A program made the position numbers and the translations under genes. DNA of 64,000 nt from Shouchella rhizosphaerae (GTDB lineage: Bacteria; Bacillota; Bacilli; Bacillales; Bacillaceae_D), in contig NZ_FRBS01000002.1 of assembly GCF_900142675.1 (NCBI RefSeq), forward strand, positions 62,001-126,000, written 5' to 3'. Every line of letters begins with the position of its first letter. Positions within the stretch are counted from its first letter, which is position 1. Shown here one piece after another: positions 9,237-17,657 of this stretch. The notes beneath the pieces were generated by a model, which did no database searches, had not been told where the DNA came from, and saw only the letters and a program-made list of their open reading frames with translations.

Positions 9237-9936
9237 CGATGAAAAGTATAGCCGTGAGGAATTGCTGTATTTGCTTGGTTTTTTTCCACAAATTGAAGTG
9301 GTAGGCGAAGCGGCGTCTGGCCACGAAACAGCAGCAAAAATGATGGACTTGCAACCGGACCTTTTGTTTTTAGATATTGAAATGCCGGAAATGGATGGAA
9401 CAGAAATTGCAGCAATCGCCAAACAAATGAAGCAACCGCCATTCATTGTATTTGCGACAGCCTACCCGCAGTTTGCCGTAGAAGCCTTTCAGCTACAGGC
9501 AAAAGGCTATTTAATCAAGCCCATTGATGAAACACGGCTTGCCGAAACAATTGCCCAAGTGGAAGATATGCTGGCGCTCACAGCAGAACGGGAACGAACA
9601 AAGCCACCTGCAAAACTAGCCGTCGAGGGGGACGAGGCGATTCACTTTTTGGAACCAGAGTCGATCGCATACGCATACCGTGATGAGAAAAGCACCAAAG
9701 TCATCACAGCTACAGGCGCCTACGAAACACGGCTGACGTTAAAAGAACTGGAGACGCGGTTGGCTCCCTATTCGTTTTTTCGAGTCCACAAAAGCTATTT
9801 AGTAAACACTGCCTGTATTACAGAAATGAACGCCTGGTTCAATGGGGCTTACCAATTAAAGCTAAAAGGCATTGACGACCATATTCCAGTAAGCCGCAAC
9901 TACGTGAAACCCCTTCGTTCGCAAATCGAACTTTAG
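9196..9936 (+). CDS. lytT: LytTR-family response regulator
   Basis: About 246 residues. The receiver domain has the acidic pair ADDE, the phospho-acceptor in LFLDIEMPEMDG (about Asp56) and the Thr/Lys positions FATAYP and GYLIKPIDE. A LytTR DNA-binding domain follows from about residue 145 (RDEKSTKVITATGAYETR, then FFRVHKSYLVN). ATG 9196 has GGGAG upstream and lies inside the end of lytS; the longer frame from 9097 would overlap the kinase by 140 bp. LytTR regulators bind direct repeats near target promoters; the probable target is the downstream cstA gene. Confidence 0.9.
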   Translation: MNMKNKPIRTLVADDEKYSREELLYLLGFFPQIEVVGEAASGHETAAKMMDLQPDLLFLDIEMPEMDGTEIAAIAKQMKQPPFIVFATAYPQFAVEAFQLQAKGYLIKPIDETRLAETIAQVEDMLALTAERERTKPPAKLAVEGDEAIHFLEPESIAYAYRDEKSTKVITATGAYETRLTLKELETRLAPYSFFRVHKSYLVNTACITEMNAWFNGAYQLKLKGIDDHIPVSRNYVKPLRSQIEL

Positions 9937-9966
9937 GGCCAAGCTGCATCTTGGCTCTATTTTTTT
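9935..9966 (+). terminator. Terminator of lytST
   Basis: 9-base stem (AGGGCCAAG with CTTGGCTCT, one G-T pair), 6-base loop, then a T run to 9966. It starts within the lytT stop codon and separates lytST from cstA. Confidence 0.8.
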
Positions 9967-10041
9967 GCATGTTAGGCCCTCTTTTTGGCGCCTTATGCCG
10001 GATTTTACACAAACACGCGCTTTTTTTGTACACTCAGCTTG

Positions 10042-10055
10042 TGAAACCGCATTCA
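10042..10055 (+). promoter_or_regulatory. cre-type CcpA box upstream of cstA
   Basis: TGAAACCGCATTCA fits the consensus TGNAANCGNNNNCA at every fixed position and sits in a slightly larger inverted repeat (GTGAA...TTCAC). It lies 28 bases upstream of the cstA start, just after a TACACT (10029-10034) that could be the -10 box with a poor -35. Repression by CcpA in the presence of glucose is expected from this position. Confidence 0.6.
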
Positions 10056-10082
10056 CGGTAGTCCGAAAAGGAGGACGATTGC

Positions 10083-11540
10083 ATGTATACATTTTTGGGA
10101 GCGCTTGCACTATTAATAATTGGGTATTTCACTTACGGAAGATTTGTCGAAAAAGTGTTCCAGCCAAAGGCGGAAAGGACGACGCCTGCCTATACGAAAC
10201 ACGATGGCGTCGACTATTTGCCGATGGGCAAAAAGAAAAACGCATTGATTCAGTTGATTAGCATTGCTGGGGTAGGGCCGATTTTTGGGCCGATTATGGG
10301 TGCGCTTTACGGGCCTGTCGCCTTCATCTGGATCGTACTCGGCTGTATTTTTGCAGGTGCAGTCCATGACTATTTGACAGGGATGATTTCGATTCGAAAT
10401 GGCGGCGCCCACTTGCCTGAGCTAGCGGGAAAGTTTCTAGGGAAAGCGATGAAACACGTGGTCAACGCATTCTCGATCTTGCTTTTGCTGCTCGTCGGTA
10501 CCGTCTTTGTCGCCTCGCCAGCTGACTTGCTTTATGATCTGGTCAATGGTTCTGTGCCAGTTGTTGTCTTTGTTGTCCTCATCTTTTTCTATTTTCTATT
10601 GGCAACGATCCTGCCGATCAATAAAATCATTGGCAGCATTTATCCTTATATCGGTGCCTTGCTGCTGTTTAGCACGGTAGGAATTGGCTTGGCCCTTGTT
10701 TGGAACCAAGCGCCGATTCCAGAATTGTCCCTTGCCAATACCCATCCCGAGGGAGCGGCAATTTTTCCGCTGTTGTTCTTGACGATTTCTTGTGGGGCGC
10801 TATCTGGTTTCCACGCCACGCAATCGCCAATCATTTCGCGGACGACACAAAATGAAAGCCAAGGGCGCAACATTTTTTATGGGATGATGATTGCAGAGGG
10901 CATGATAGCGATGATTTGGGCAGCGGCAGCAATGAGTTTATTTGATGGCCCTGTCACGCTTAACGAATTAATCTCCACGATAGGCACAGGCGGCATTGTG
11001 TCTGAAATTTCTACAATGATGCTAGGCCCAATTGTTGGCACACTAGCGATTCTCGGCGTCATTATTTTGCCGATTACATCTGGCGATACCGCTTTTCGGA
11101 GTGCGCGAATGATTATTGCCGATTATATCAACGTGCCGCAAAAGAAAGTGATGAACCGCATTTGGATTGCCGCGCCATTGTTCATTACGTCTATCATTTT
11201 AACGACAGTAGACTTCACAATGCTGTGGCAGTACTTTAACTGGGCGAACCAATCGACCGCCGTCATCGCCCTTTGGATCGGCGCCATGTTCTTATACATT
11301 GCCCGCCGAAATTACTGGATTGCGATTTTTCCAGCCTGGTTTATGAGTGTGACGGCAGCGACCTATATCGTCAATGCGCCAATCGGCTTTAACTTGCCAA
11401 TGCAAGCATCCGTTATCATCGGCGTAGGCTTTACCGTCCTTTTGACTGTTTTATTTTTTAAAGCAGCCCATAAACGCCGGAGCGAAAACCTCCCGATTGA
11501 AGAAGATATTTCCGAATGGGAAAACAAACAAAGCGCGTAA
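10083..11540 (+). CDS. cstA: CstA-family transporter (carbon starvation / pyruvate uptake type)
   Basis: 485 residues, a short member of the CstA family (E. coli CstA and BtsT are about 700). It is a polytopic membrane protein. Typical family signatures are visible: the N-terminal YFTYGRFVEKVF, the SIAGVGPIFGPIMGALYGP loop, FAGAVHDYLTGMISIRNGG, and GALSGFHATQSPIISRT. CstA and BtsT import pyruvate, and CstA also peptides in some bacteria. The neighbouring LytST pair and cre box suggest induction by the two-component system and carbon catabolite repression. A strong AAAGGAGGA ribosome site precedes the ATG. Confidence 0.88.
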   Translation: MYTFLGALALLIIGYFTYGRFVEKVFQPKAERTTPAYTKHDGVDYLPMGKKKNALIQLISIAGVGPIFGPIMGALYGPVAFIWIVLGCIFAGAVHDYLTGMISIRNGGAHLPELAGKFLGKAMKHVVNAFSILLLLLVGTVFVASPADLLYDLVNGSVPVVVFVVLIFFYFLLATILPINKIIGSIYPYIGALLLFSTVGIGLALVWNQAPIPELSLANTHPEGAAIFPLLFLTISCGALSGFHATQSPIISRTTQNESQGRNIFYGMMIAEGMIAMIWAAAAMSLFDGPVTLNELISTIGTGGIVSEISTMMLGPIVGTLAILGVIILPITSGDTAFRSARMIIADYINVPQKKVMNRIWIAAPLFITSIILTTVDFTMLWQYFNWANQSTAVIALWIGAMFLYIARRNYWIAIFPAWFMSVTAATYIVNAPIGFNLPMQASVIIGVGFTVLLTVLFFKAAHKRRSENLPIEEDISEWENKQSA

Positions 11541-11546
11541 CAGGAA

Positions 11547-11580
11547 AGCCTGCCTAATAACTGGGCGGGCTCTTTTTCTT
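11547..11580 (+). terminator. Terminator of cstA
   Basis: AGCCTGCC (11547-11554) pairs with GGCGGGCT (11564-11571) with one G-T pair, followed by TCTTTTTCTT. Confidence 0.75.
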
Positions 11581-11616
11581 GGTGTACCGATAACTAGGTA
11601 ATACCAAACCTTCGTT

Positions 11617-12078
11617 CTACCCATTAACTACTTTTAACATTTGCCGAATCGCTCCTAGATGATAGGCGGAATGGGCGAGGGAAGCTACCATTTCATTGGC
11701 CTTTCGTTCATTCCATTCGGCATCGTCCACCAATTGCAAAAGAGTTACGTATTCATTTCGCAATCCTGCTTGAATATGATTCCACTGCTGTTCATCTACT
11801 GAATGAATGGTCCAACTCTTGCCCCAATCCATTTCTGGTTGTTTTCCTTTTTTTAACGTTTCATTGGTTCCCCATAGATAGTAGCGAATGTGGTCCGTGT
11901 GTGCAGCCAATGTTGTTCCATAAACGGATCGGGAAGCTAGGTCGCTCGACATCCCTTCCAGTACACCGAAAATTCCCGAATTCGGTTCAGCCTCTGTGAA
12001 CCAACTTCCTTTTGCTTCCGGTCCTTCAAATGTTTCCTTTATTAACGTTTTAACCGAGTTTCTTACTATTTCGTTCAT
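11617..12078 (-). CDS. DinB-like (DinB_2) family protein
   Basis: About 153 residues predicted as a four-helix bundle. Probable metal-binding histidines lie in TTLAAHTDHIRYYLWG and in SLAHSAYHLGAIRQMLK near the C-terminus, the pattern seen in DinB/YfiT-type proteins. Members are putative metal-dependent hydrolases or thiol transferases; the substrate is unknown. ATG 12078 has GGAGGG 7 bases upstream, so I prefer it to the longer frame from 12117. Confidence 0.75.
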   Translation of the reverse strand: MNEIVRNSVKTLIKETFEGPEAKGSWFTEAEPNSGIFGVLEGMSSDLASRSVYGTTLAAHTDHIRYYLWGTNETLKKGKQPEMDWGKSWTIHSVDEQQWNHIQAGLRNEYVTLLQLVDDAEWNERKANEMVASLAHSAYHLGAIRQMLKVVNG

Positions 12079-12249
12079 GTTTAGCCCTCCATAAATGTTT
12101 GTTGTCCATCCAATCAACTGCCAACGGAAAACCGACTATGGTCAGGTCAAAAAGTCGATTGGTAACACCTCTTTTCATGTTCTGTCCAGTATTGTTCATA
12201 GATGTGTATAACCTTCTATAATTACTTTGGTGGTTATATTATCGATTAG

Positions 12250-12279
12250 TTGCTTCTAACTGTCAATAGCTTTTATAAT
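12250..12279 (+). promoter_or_regulatory. Possible promoter of the CGNR gene
   Basis: TTGCTT (12250-12255), 18-base spacer, TATAAT (12274-12279). Close by, ATAACC and GGTTAT segments repeat (around 12209-12237 and 12280-12285), which could be a binding site. Confidence 0.45.
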
Positions 12280-12330
12280 GGTTATAAGAAAAATTCAAAT
12301 GTTATTTACGGTCACACAAGGAGAAGTCAC

Positions 12331-12954
12331 ATGTCTGATATAAATAAAGATGTACACGAGCACGAGTTACTTGGCGGACGTTTGTGTTTGGATTTTGCGA
12401 ATACAGTAAGCTGGCACGATAGCAGTGAGAAATCACAGGAGTTGCTGACGAGTTATGAAAGATTAGTGAACTGGAGTTTGCATGCTAATATTCTTAACAA
12501 ACGGCAAGCGCTTTCGCTGCTGGAAAAAGCAGAAAATCAACCTGCTAAGGCGAAAGAAGTTCTCCAACAAGCGATTGAGCTGCGGGAATCGATTTACCAT
12601 GTTTTTAGTCTTGTATCGATCAATGAAATGCCAGATGATCACGATCTTTCTATTTTGAATGAGGCTTTAGGCCATGCTTACGGAAGAATGCAAATAGTAC
12701 CTAGTGGGACTACATTTTCATTGGAATTTTTAAACGGTGAAGACACATTAGATGGTATGCTTCCGCCGATTGTTAAGTCTGCTATAGACGTGCTGACTTC
12801 TGAAAAAGAACGGAGCAGGGTGAAAAAGTGTGAAGGGGATCCATGTGGTTGGCTGTTTTTAGATACAAGCCGCAATCGCAGCAGACGTTGGTGTTCTATG
12901 GCAGACTGCGGGAATCGGGCCAAAGCCAAGCGATTTTATCATAATAGAAAATAA
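12331..12954 (+). CDS. ABATE-domain protein with C-terminal CGNR zinc finger
   Basis: About 207 residues. The N-terminal half begins GGRLCLDFANTVSWHD, the hallmark of the ABATE (stress-induced ligand-binding) domain. The C-terminal 42 residues form the CGNR zinc finger: CEGDPCGWLFLDTSRNRSRR followed by WCSMADCGNRAKAKRF, with four cysteines. Such proteins are putative transcriptional regulators; target genes are unknown. AAGGAG precedes ATG 12331, so the longer frame from 12250, which starts in the promoter, is rejected. DUF1801 and DinB genes nearby are typical small accessory genes with no clear link. Confidence 0.85.
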   Translation: MSDINKDVHEHELLGGRLCLDFANTVSWHDSSEKSQELLTSYERLVNWSLHANILNKRQALSLLEKAENQPAKAKEVLQQAIELRESIYHVFSLVSINEMPDDHDLSILNEALGHAYGRMQIVPSGTTFSLEFLNGEDTLDGMLPPIVKSAIDVLTSEKERSRVKKCEGDPCGWLFLDTSRNRSRRWCSMADCGNRAKAKRFYHNRK

Positions 12955-13037
12955 TAACGCGTAAGACTCCACAAAGGAGTGCACGTTTCCTGAATACCAG
13001 AAAACGAGCAACCTATCAACAAAAAGGGTGAAGGCAA

Positions 13038-13466
13038 ATGAAGAAGGCTAAAACAATTGAAACCAATGCTAGCGTCGCTGAATTTATTGAACGTGTTGAA
13101 AGCCCATCGAAGCGGGAGGATGCATACAAACTTCTTGCGATTTTTTCGGAAACGACAGGGTATGAAGCAAAGATGTGGGGGCCGAGCATTATTGGTTTTG
13201 GTTCATACCATTACGTGTACAAATCTGGGCATGAAGGGGATGCGCCACTCGTTGGTTTTTCACCGAGAAAAGCAAAAATCAGTTTGTATGTTGCTTGTGA
13301 GGAAACGAAAAAACAACAACTGCTTAAGAACTTCGGAAAACATACGGCTGGAAAATCGTGCGTGTATATTAATAAAGTGGCCGATATTGATATAGAAGTA
13401 TTAAAGTCGCTAATTAAAGAAACAGTCCAATTTTTAAGAGCGACATATCCAGATGGCCAAAAGTAG
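13038..13466 (+). CDS. DUF1801 (YdhG-like) domain protein
   Basis: 142 residues. The family pattern is visible: an N-terminal SVAEFIERVESPSKREDAYKL helix, then MWGPSIIGFGSYHYVY and GFSPRKAKISLYV, and a C-terminal SCVYINKVADIDIEVLKSLI segment. Proteins of this fold are small and cytoplasmic; the biochemical role is not established. AAGGGTGAAGG lies upstream of the ATG. The reading frame at 13057 in another phase is a shadow. Confidence 0.8.
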   Translation: MKKAKTIETNASVAEFIERVESPSKREDAYKLLAIFSETTGYEAKMWGPSIIGFGSYHYVYKSGHEGDAPLVGFSPRKAKISLYVACEETKKQQLLKNFGKHTAGKSCVYINKVADIDIEVLKSLIKETVQFLRATYPDGQK

Positions 13467-13493
13467 TGAGGATTCGGTAAGTGGGCCCAATAA

Positions 13494-13549
13494 AGAACGT
13501 GGCAGCCCTACGCGCTGATCCATTACGCGATAGAACTGCCACATGTTCT
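13494..13549. repeat. Long imperfect inverted repeat after the DUF1801 gene
   Basis: AGAACGTGGCAG (13494-13505) pairs with CTGCCACATGTTCT (ending 13549) with a two-base bulge, and an inner CGCG pair extends it. No T run follows on either strand, so it is not a standard intrinsic terminator although it sits between convergent genes. Confidence 0.5.
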
Positions 13550-13572
13550 CCAGTCTAATATTTCCTAAAGGG

Positions 13573-14601
13573 CTATGGAATCTCGATTTCAAATGGTTCA
13601 AACGTAATATTGTAAGGTTCGATGGCGACTTCTTCGTGCTCTTCCATGTGTTCGTCTGTTTCTCCTATGCGGTCTGGCGTGATGAGGACTGGGGTGACAA
13701 CCACTTTGTTGACAGAGGGATCTAGCGGATCAAACATTTTCGTGCCTTGGACTGTCCAGACCCCATCTACAAAATCTCCACTAATATCGCCAGAATAAGA
13801 AGGGATCGTATTGCCATCTTGGTCAACAAGTTCAAATTCCAAATCGTAAATAGGCAAGGAAAGGTCTGTTGAATCGCCTTCCTGAGAAGCGGAATACGTT
13901 AAGCTTGTTGAGGTTTGGCTTAAAGACAACGACTCGACGTCAAGTTCGATTCCTTCCGATTGTTGACTAGCATGGACGGCAATTTGATTGCTATCAAGCT
14001 GGTCTACCGTTTCGGAAAAATAATACGTATCCCCGTTGCCATTCTCTAAAATGAGACCGAATTCAAATGAGTCAGAATCAACCTCTTCCGCCTCAATTTC
14101 ATAAATGTGTTTTTGTTCAATCGCGCTAATTTGTTGTATTTCTTCCCTTGCTGAAAACCCTGAAGAAGGCTTGCCGTTTATGACGGGTTGTATGGTGAAA
14201 TCGGAATCTTTTTCAGTAAGCGGTTCGTCCGATTTAACGGTAAATCCTAAGGAGATACGAGTTTGGTCATACAACAGCTCTTCTAATGTGACAGCTACTC
14301 CATGAATGGTCTGTGTTTCATCTAATCCCTTTGTCAATCCTTGTTCACTTGCTTGCTTAAGTCGCTCATCTTCTGAAACGCTAAAGACAGAGCCTATTAC
14401 CGGAATTTGTGAAAGGCTATTGGCCAATGCAGGAGAAAAGTAAGCTGAGCCAAAAAGAAGCGCGATTGCAGCAGCTGAAGCGCCAAAGCTGTAAGCCCAC
14501 GGTTTCCAACTTGCCTTTTTCGCTTTTTCTGCCTTCAAAATTCCTTGGCGAATGGCATGCTCGACTTCTTGTTTGATCTGTTTATCAAATGATGGTTCCA
14601 T
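13573..14601 (-). CDS. DUF4179 membrane protein, probable anti-sigma factor
   Basis: About 342 residues. A cytoplasmic N-terminus (SFDKQIKQEVEHAIRQGILKAE) is followed by one membrane segment (residues about 38-60, PWAYSFGASAAAIALLFGSA) and a large extracellular region beginning with the DUF4179 signature (ANSLSQIPVIGSVFSV). The C-terminal part is beta-rich and acidic. It overlaps the 3' end of the ECF sigma gene by 17 bp, the usual sigma/anti-sigma arrangement. GAGGAG lies 11 bases before ATG 14601; an alternative ATG at 14622 is deeper in the sigma gene. The stress signal is unknown. Confidence 0.82.
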   Translation of the reverse strand: MEPSFDKQIKQEVEHAIRQGILKAEKAKKASWKPWAYSFGASAAAIALLFGSAYFSPALANSLSQIPVIGSVFSVSEDERLKQASEQGLTKGLDETQTIHGVAVTLEELLYDQTRISLGFTVKSDEPLTEKDSDFTIQPVINGKPSSGFSAREEIQQISAIEQKHIYEIEAEEVDSDSFEFGLILENGNGDTYYFSETVDQLDSNQIAVHASQQSEGIELDVESLSLSQTSTSLTYSASQEGDSTDLSLPIYDLEFELVDQDGNTIPSYSGDISGDFVDGVWTVQGTKMFDPLDPSVNKVVVTPVLITPDRIGETDEHMEEHEEVAIEPYNITFEPFEIEIP

Positions 14602-15124
14602 GCAAACGTTCGCTCCTCTCAAAATAGGCTTTCATCCGTTTTCTCCCTCGAAGCAGGTAGGATTTGATGGTTGATTGTGGTTTTTTCATAATCTCGGCCA
14701 CTTCTTTGATAGGGAGGTCGTGGTAATAATGCAGAATAATGGCCGACTGGTATTTTTGATCGAGATCGAGAAGCGCGGCTGATAACGTTGAAGCATGTGC
14801 GGGTGCTTCTTGATGGCCTTCTAACTTTTTAAATAGGTCCGCGTCTTCAAAGGGGATCATTTTCTTTTGTTTTTGCAGCAGTTGGTAGCATTCACGAATG
14901 AGAATTTTTGTCACCCACGTCATGAAATATTGTGGATGGTTCAATTTGTGAATCGATAAGTATGCTTTGCAGCTAGCCTCTTGAATGGCATCAAGGGCAT
15001 CATTATGTTGGTTGGTGTATTTCATGGCGGTATAGTAAAGCTTTTCATAATGAGCCATTAACAAAGATTCAAAAGCGGCTACGTTGCCGCTAATTGCTTT
15101 TCGTGCGAGCTCTTCGTCTGTCAT
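14585..15124 (-). CDS. ECF-type RNA polymerase sigma factor (SigV-like)
   Basis: 179 residues with sigma-70 region 2 (ALDAIQEASCKAYLSIHKLNH and FMTWVTKILIRECYQLLQ) and region 4 (YQSAIILHYYHDLPIKEVAEIMKKPQSTIKSYLLRGRKRMK). No region 1 or 3, as in ECF sigmas. Paired and overlapping with a DUF4179 membrane protein, so activity is probably controlled by sequestration at the membrane. GAAAGGAGG precedes the ATG. A likely self-recognised promoter lies just upstream. Confidence 0.9.
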   Translation of the reverse strand: MTDEELARKAISGNVAAFESLLMAHYEKLYYTAMKYTNQHNDALDAIQEASCKAYLSIHKLNHPQYFMTWVTKILIRECYQLLQKQKKMIPFEDADLFKKLEGHQEAPAHASTLSAALLDLDQKYQSAIILHYYHDLPIKEVAEIMKKPQSTIKSYLLRGRKRMKAYFERSERLHGTII

Positions 15125-15147
15125 AGGCTGTGCCTCCTTTCTACTAC

Positions 15148-15178
15148 TTAGAGGGCGTTATGTCGTCAAAAGGTTGCA
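15148..15178 (-). promoter_or_regulatory. Putative autoregulatory ECF promoter
   Basis: On the minus strand TGCAACC (15178-15172), 17-base spacer, CCTCTAA (15154-15148). The AAC-containing -35 followed by TTTT and a CGTC-like -10 resembles promoters of ECF factors paired with DUF4179 proteins; the -10 deviates by having CCTC. Confidence 0.55.
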
Positions 15179-15482
15179 CTTTCAAAAAAAAACTGACTTA
15201 GAGTCAGAAGTGAAGAGAGGGTCTAAGAGGGGCTTACGATTTTAAACAAAGATATGGCGGTTTTTCCTACTTTCATATCATGCCACCAACTCGGTTGAAA
15301 AGGTACGTCTTTTTTTGGCATCGTAGATTGTCCGCACTTATTGTGTATTAATCTCTATTCCTTTTTTATTGTCCAATTAAGTGTAACCTATTATCCACAG
15401 TGCTTGAAGAGAAGTACGGGGTGGAAGGTAAACGTGAGGCTATCAGGAGGAAATGTTGGATGGGGTAGTTAAACAGATGAAA
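15179..15482. other. Intergenic stretch with no convincing gene
   Basis: About 300 bases of AT-rich sequence. It contains a short inverted repeat CTGACT-TAG-AGTCAG (around 15191-15205) and an AGGAGG near 15444 followed by a 33-codon frame that runs through the next terminator. I see no supported gene or RNA. Confidence 0.5.
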
Positions 15483-15523
15483 CTCAAAATAAAGGTCAGC
15501 AGTACCCTTTTACTACTGACCTT
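15483..15523 (-). terminator. Terminator of the monooxygenase operon
   Basis: 13-base arms (15492-15504 and 15511-15523, one mismatch) with a 6-base loop; on the minus strand the stem is followed by TTATTTTGAG. Confidence 0.7.
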
Positions 15524-15530
15524 CCGATTC

Positions 15531-16577
15531 TTAAAACGAAACCTTTTCCTTTAACAATGGTGCAACATGCTCAAAAAACAAAGGGACTTCTTGAGATGCT
15601 TGCCTAAATGTTAGCAGCACTTTGTCAATGCCAATCGCTTCTAACTGTTGAATTTTAGCTGCGACTTCTTCATAGCTACCGATTAACCCGGTTCGGAATC
15701 CCTCGTTATTGGCAACGAAGTCGCTTAACGTTGTTGCGTTTTTCCACATTCCTTTCGTTTGTTTGCGATTTTTGAATTGGGAAATTGCCGATTGATCCGC
15801 ATTTTCAATGATCATTTCATATTCTTTCAGTGCTTCTTCTCTCGTTCGGCGGGCGATCACGAAGGCATTGACGGAAAACTTTACTGCGCGTTGATGCTTG
15901 GCTGCCACCGTTGAGACATTGTGCATTTGCTCCTGTAGTTCTTCAATCGGTGCCCCGTTCATAAAATAAATATCGGATAAGCGCCCAGCCATTTCTTGTG
16001 CATCACTAGAATTACCACCTTGGTAAATGGCTGGATATGGCTTTTGAATAGGCTTAGGCGTTAAAGTGGCATGGCTGATTTGATAATAGTTTCCCTTAAA
16101 TGAAAAGTCATCTTCAGTCCATAAGCCTTTTAAGACTTCCAAGTATTCAGCAGAGCGTTTATATCGCTCATCATGGTCAATCCATTGTAAGCCAAACATT
16201 TCTTGCTCTTCTTTAAACCAGCCGCTGACAAGGTTAATGTGAAAGCGCCCATTCGAAATTATATCAATCGTTGAACTAAGTTTTGCTAATGTAGCAGGAT
16301 GAAAAAATCCAGGCAAGACAGCGGCGATAAAATGAATATTTTTGCTTTCGCTTGCTAGAGCGGAAATGACAGTAAGTGGATCAAGCTGTCCGCCGTCTGT
16401 GAGGTGACCACCAATATTTCCTTTAAAACGAACAGGAAAAAGAATAGAGTCGACCTGACATTGTTCAGCTATTTTTACGAGCTTTCGATTGTAGTCCATG
16501 CCTCCGTCAGCTTCTTGTTCGATATTGGCTCGAAGAAACCCTCCAGCCAAATTGGCACCCCATATCGCGTATTTCAT
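15531..16577 (-). CDS. LLM-class FMNH2-dependent monooxygenase (SsuD/MsuD-like) 1
   Basis: 348 residues of the bacterial luciferase-like TIM-barrel family. Recognisable parts are KYAIWGANLAGGF at the N-terminus, the GRFHINLVSGW segment, HDERYKRSAEYLEVLKGLW and the region around PYPAIYQGGNSSDAQEMAGR. Family members use reduced FMN and O2 to oxygenate substrates such as alkanesulfonates, releasing sulfite. It is the last gene of a four-gene minus-strand operon divergent from a MetQNI-type importer, so an organosulfur substrate is likely; the exact compound is unknown. No flavin reductase is encoded nearby. GAGGTGA precedes the ATG. Confidence 0.85.
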   Translation of the reverse strand: MKYAIWGANLAGGFLRANIEQEADGGMDYNRKLVKIAEQCQVDSILFPVRFKGNIGGHLTDGGQLDPLTVISALASESKNIHFIAAVLPGFFHPATLAKLSSTIDIISNGRFHINLVSGWFKEEQEMFGLQWIDHDERYKRSAEYLEVLKGLWTEDDFSFKGNYYQISHATLTPKPIQKPYPAIYQGGNSSDAQEMAGRLSDIYFMNGAPIEELQEQMHNVSTVAAKHQRAVKFSVNAFVIARRTREEALKEYEMIIENADQSAISQFKNRKQTKGMWKNATTLSDFVANNEGFRTGLIGSYEEVAAKIQQLEAIGIDKVLLTFRQASQEVPLFFEHVAPLLKEKVSF

Positions 16578-16607
16578 CTCATTTCACCTCTTTATTAATT
16601 TAGCTTC

Positions 16608-17657
16608 CTACTCTTTGAATAGTGGCAAAACAGTATTCCCAAATATCTCTGCTTCTTCAACATGAGGGAAGCCAGACAAGATGAAGTGATCGATACCTGC
16701 ATCAACGTAGTCCTGCAAGCCTTCACGAATTTGTGAGGGTGTCCCGACAAGGGCGGTGCCGGCACCTTTGCGAATGCGGCCGATTCCTGACCAGCCATAC
16801 TTATCGAAGCGTTCACTTTCTTTTGTTAACTCATTCATTCTCGTTTGCGCAATCGAGTCTGTCGTTTCATAATAATGGTTCATCCGGCTTTGTATCGATT
16901 GATCAATTTTACTAATGATATTATGAGCGGCTGCCCATGCCTTTTCCTCTGTTTCACGAACAACGACATGGAGACGGACCCCGTTTTCTAGTTTTCTGCC
17001 ATACGCTGAGGCTCGTTGTTTTACATCTTCAAGTTGCGCTTTCACTTGCGCAACCGGCTCACCCCATTGGAGATATATATCAGCATATTTCGCTGCTACA
17101 TCTTTGGCTATGTCAGATGATCCACCAAAGTAGATAGGGATTTGCGGTAACGTTTCAATTGGTGGTGAAATCGTACCTTGTTTAACGGTGAAATGTTTAC
17201 TGTCATGATCAAAGCAAGTTTCATTCCACGATTTTAAAATGACATCAAGGAATTCACCTGTACGCTTGTAACGCTCATCGTGGGCCACGAAATCTCCATC
17301 CTGACCTAATTCCTTCGCAGATCCTCCTGTGACAATATTGACGAGAACCCTATTGCCAGAAAATTCATTTAGTGTTGCAGCCATTTTAGCAGCAACTGTA
17401 GGAGAGATAAATCCTGGGCGGAAGGCAACCAATGGTTTAATTGATTTTGTGTTATGGACAATTGCCGAGCCAACCATCCATGAATCAAGAAACGGGATTC
17501 CAGTTGGGATCAGTATTCCTTCAAATCCTGCAGCCTCTGCTGTTTGCGAAACTTTTACAATATAATCAATTGTTGGCTTTCGATCTGGTTTCTTCAAGCC
17601 TAAATAATATCCATCTCCATTTGTCGGAACGTACCAATAAAAGTGGGGCATGTTCAT
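16608..17657 (-). CDS. LLM-class FMNH2-dependent monooxygenase (SsuD/MsuD-like) 2
   Basis: 349 residues, a second luciferase-like enzyme closer to classical alkanesulfonate monooxygenase: FYWYVPTNGDGYYLG, NIVTGGSAKELGQDGDFVAHD, RYKRTGEFLDVILKSW and IPIYFGGSSDIAKDVAAKYAD. The last gene's paralogue lies 30 bp downstream, and the start overlaps the end of the upstream HpaB-like gene by 4 bp, so all are co-transcribed. AAAGGAG is only a few bases before the first ATG; an ATG two codons on (17651) is equally possible. Expected reaction: desulfonation or oxygenation of a small organosulfur compound with FMNH2. Confidence 0.88.
   Translation of the reverse strand: MNMPHFYWYVPTNGDGYYLGLKKPDRKPTIDYIVKVSQTAEAAGFEGILIPTGIPFLDSWMVGSAIVHNTKSIKPLVAFRPGFISPTVAAKMAATLNEFSGNRVLVNIVTGGSAKELGQDGDFVAHDERYKRTGEFLDVILKSWNETCFDHDSKHFTVKQGTISPPIETLPQIPIYFGGSSDIAKDVAAKYADIYLQWGEPVAQVKAQLEDVKQRASAYGRKLENGVRLHVVVRETEEKAWAAAHNIISKIDQSIQSRMNHYYETTDSIAQTRMNELTKESERFDKYGWSGIGRIRKGAGTALVGTPSQIREGLQDYVDAGIDHFILSGFPHVEEAEIFGNTVLPLFKE

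Noticed and set aside
15453-15554. 33-codon frame after AGGAGG at 15444
   Set aside because: It runs through the monooxygenase operon terminator and into the coding sequence on the other strand; spacing to the ATG is only two bases.
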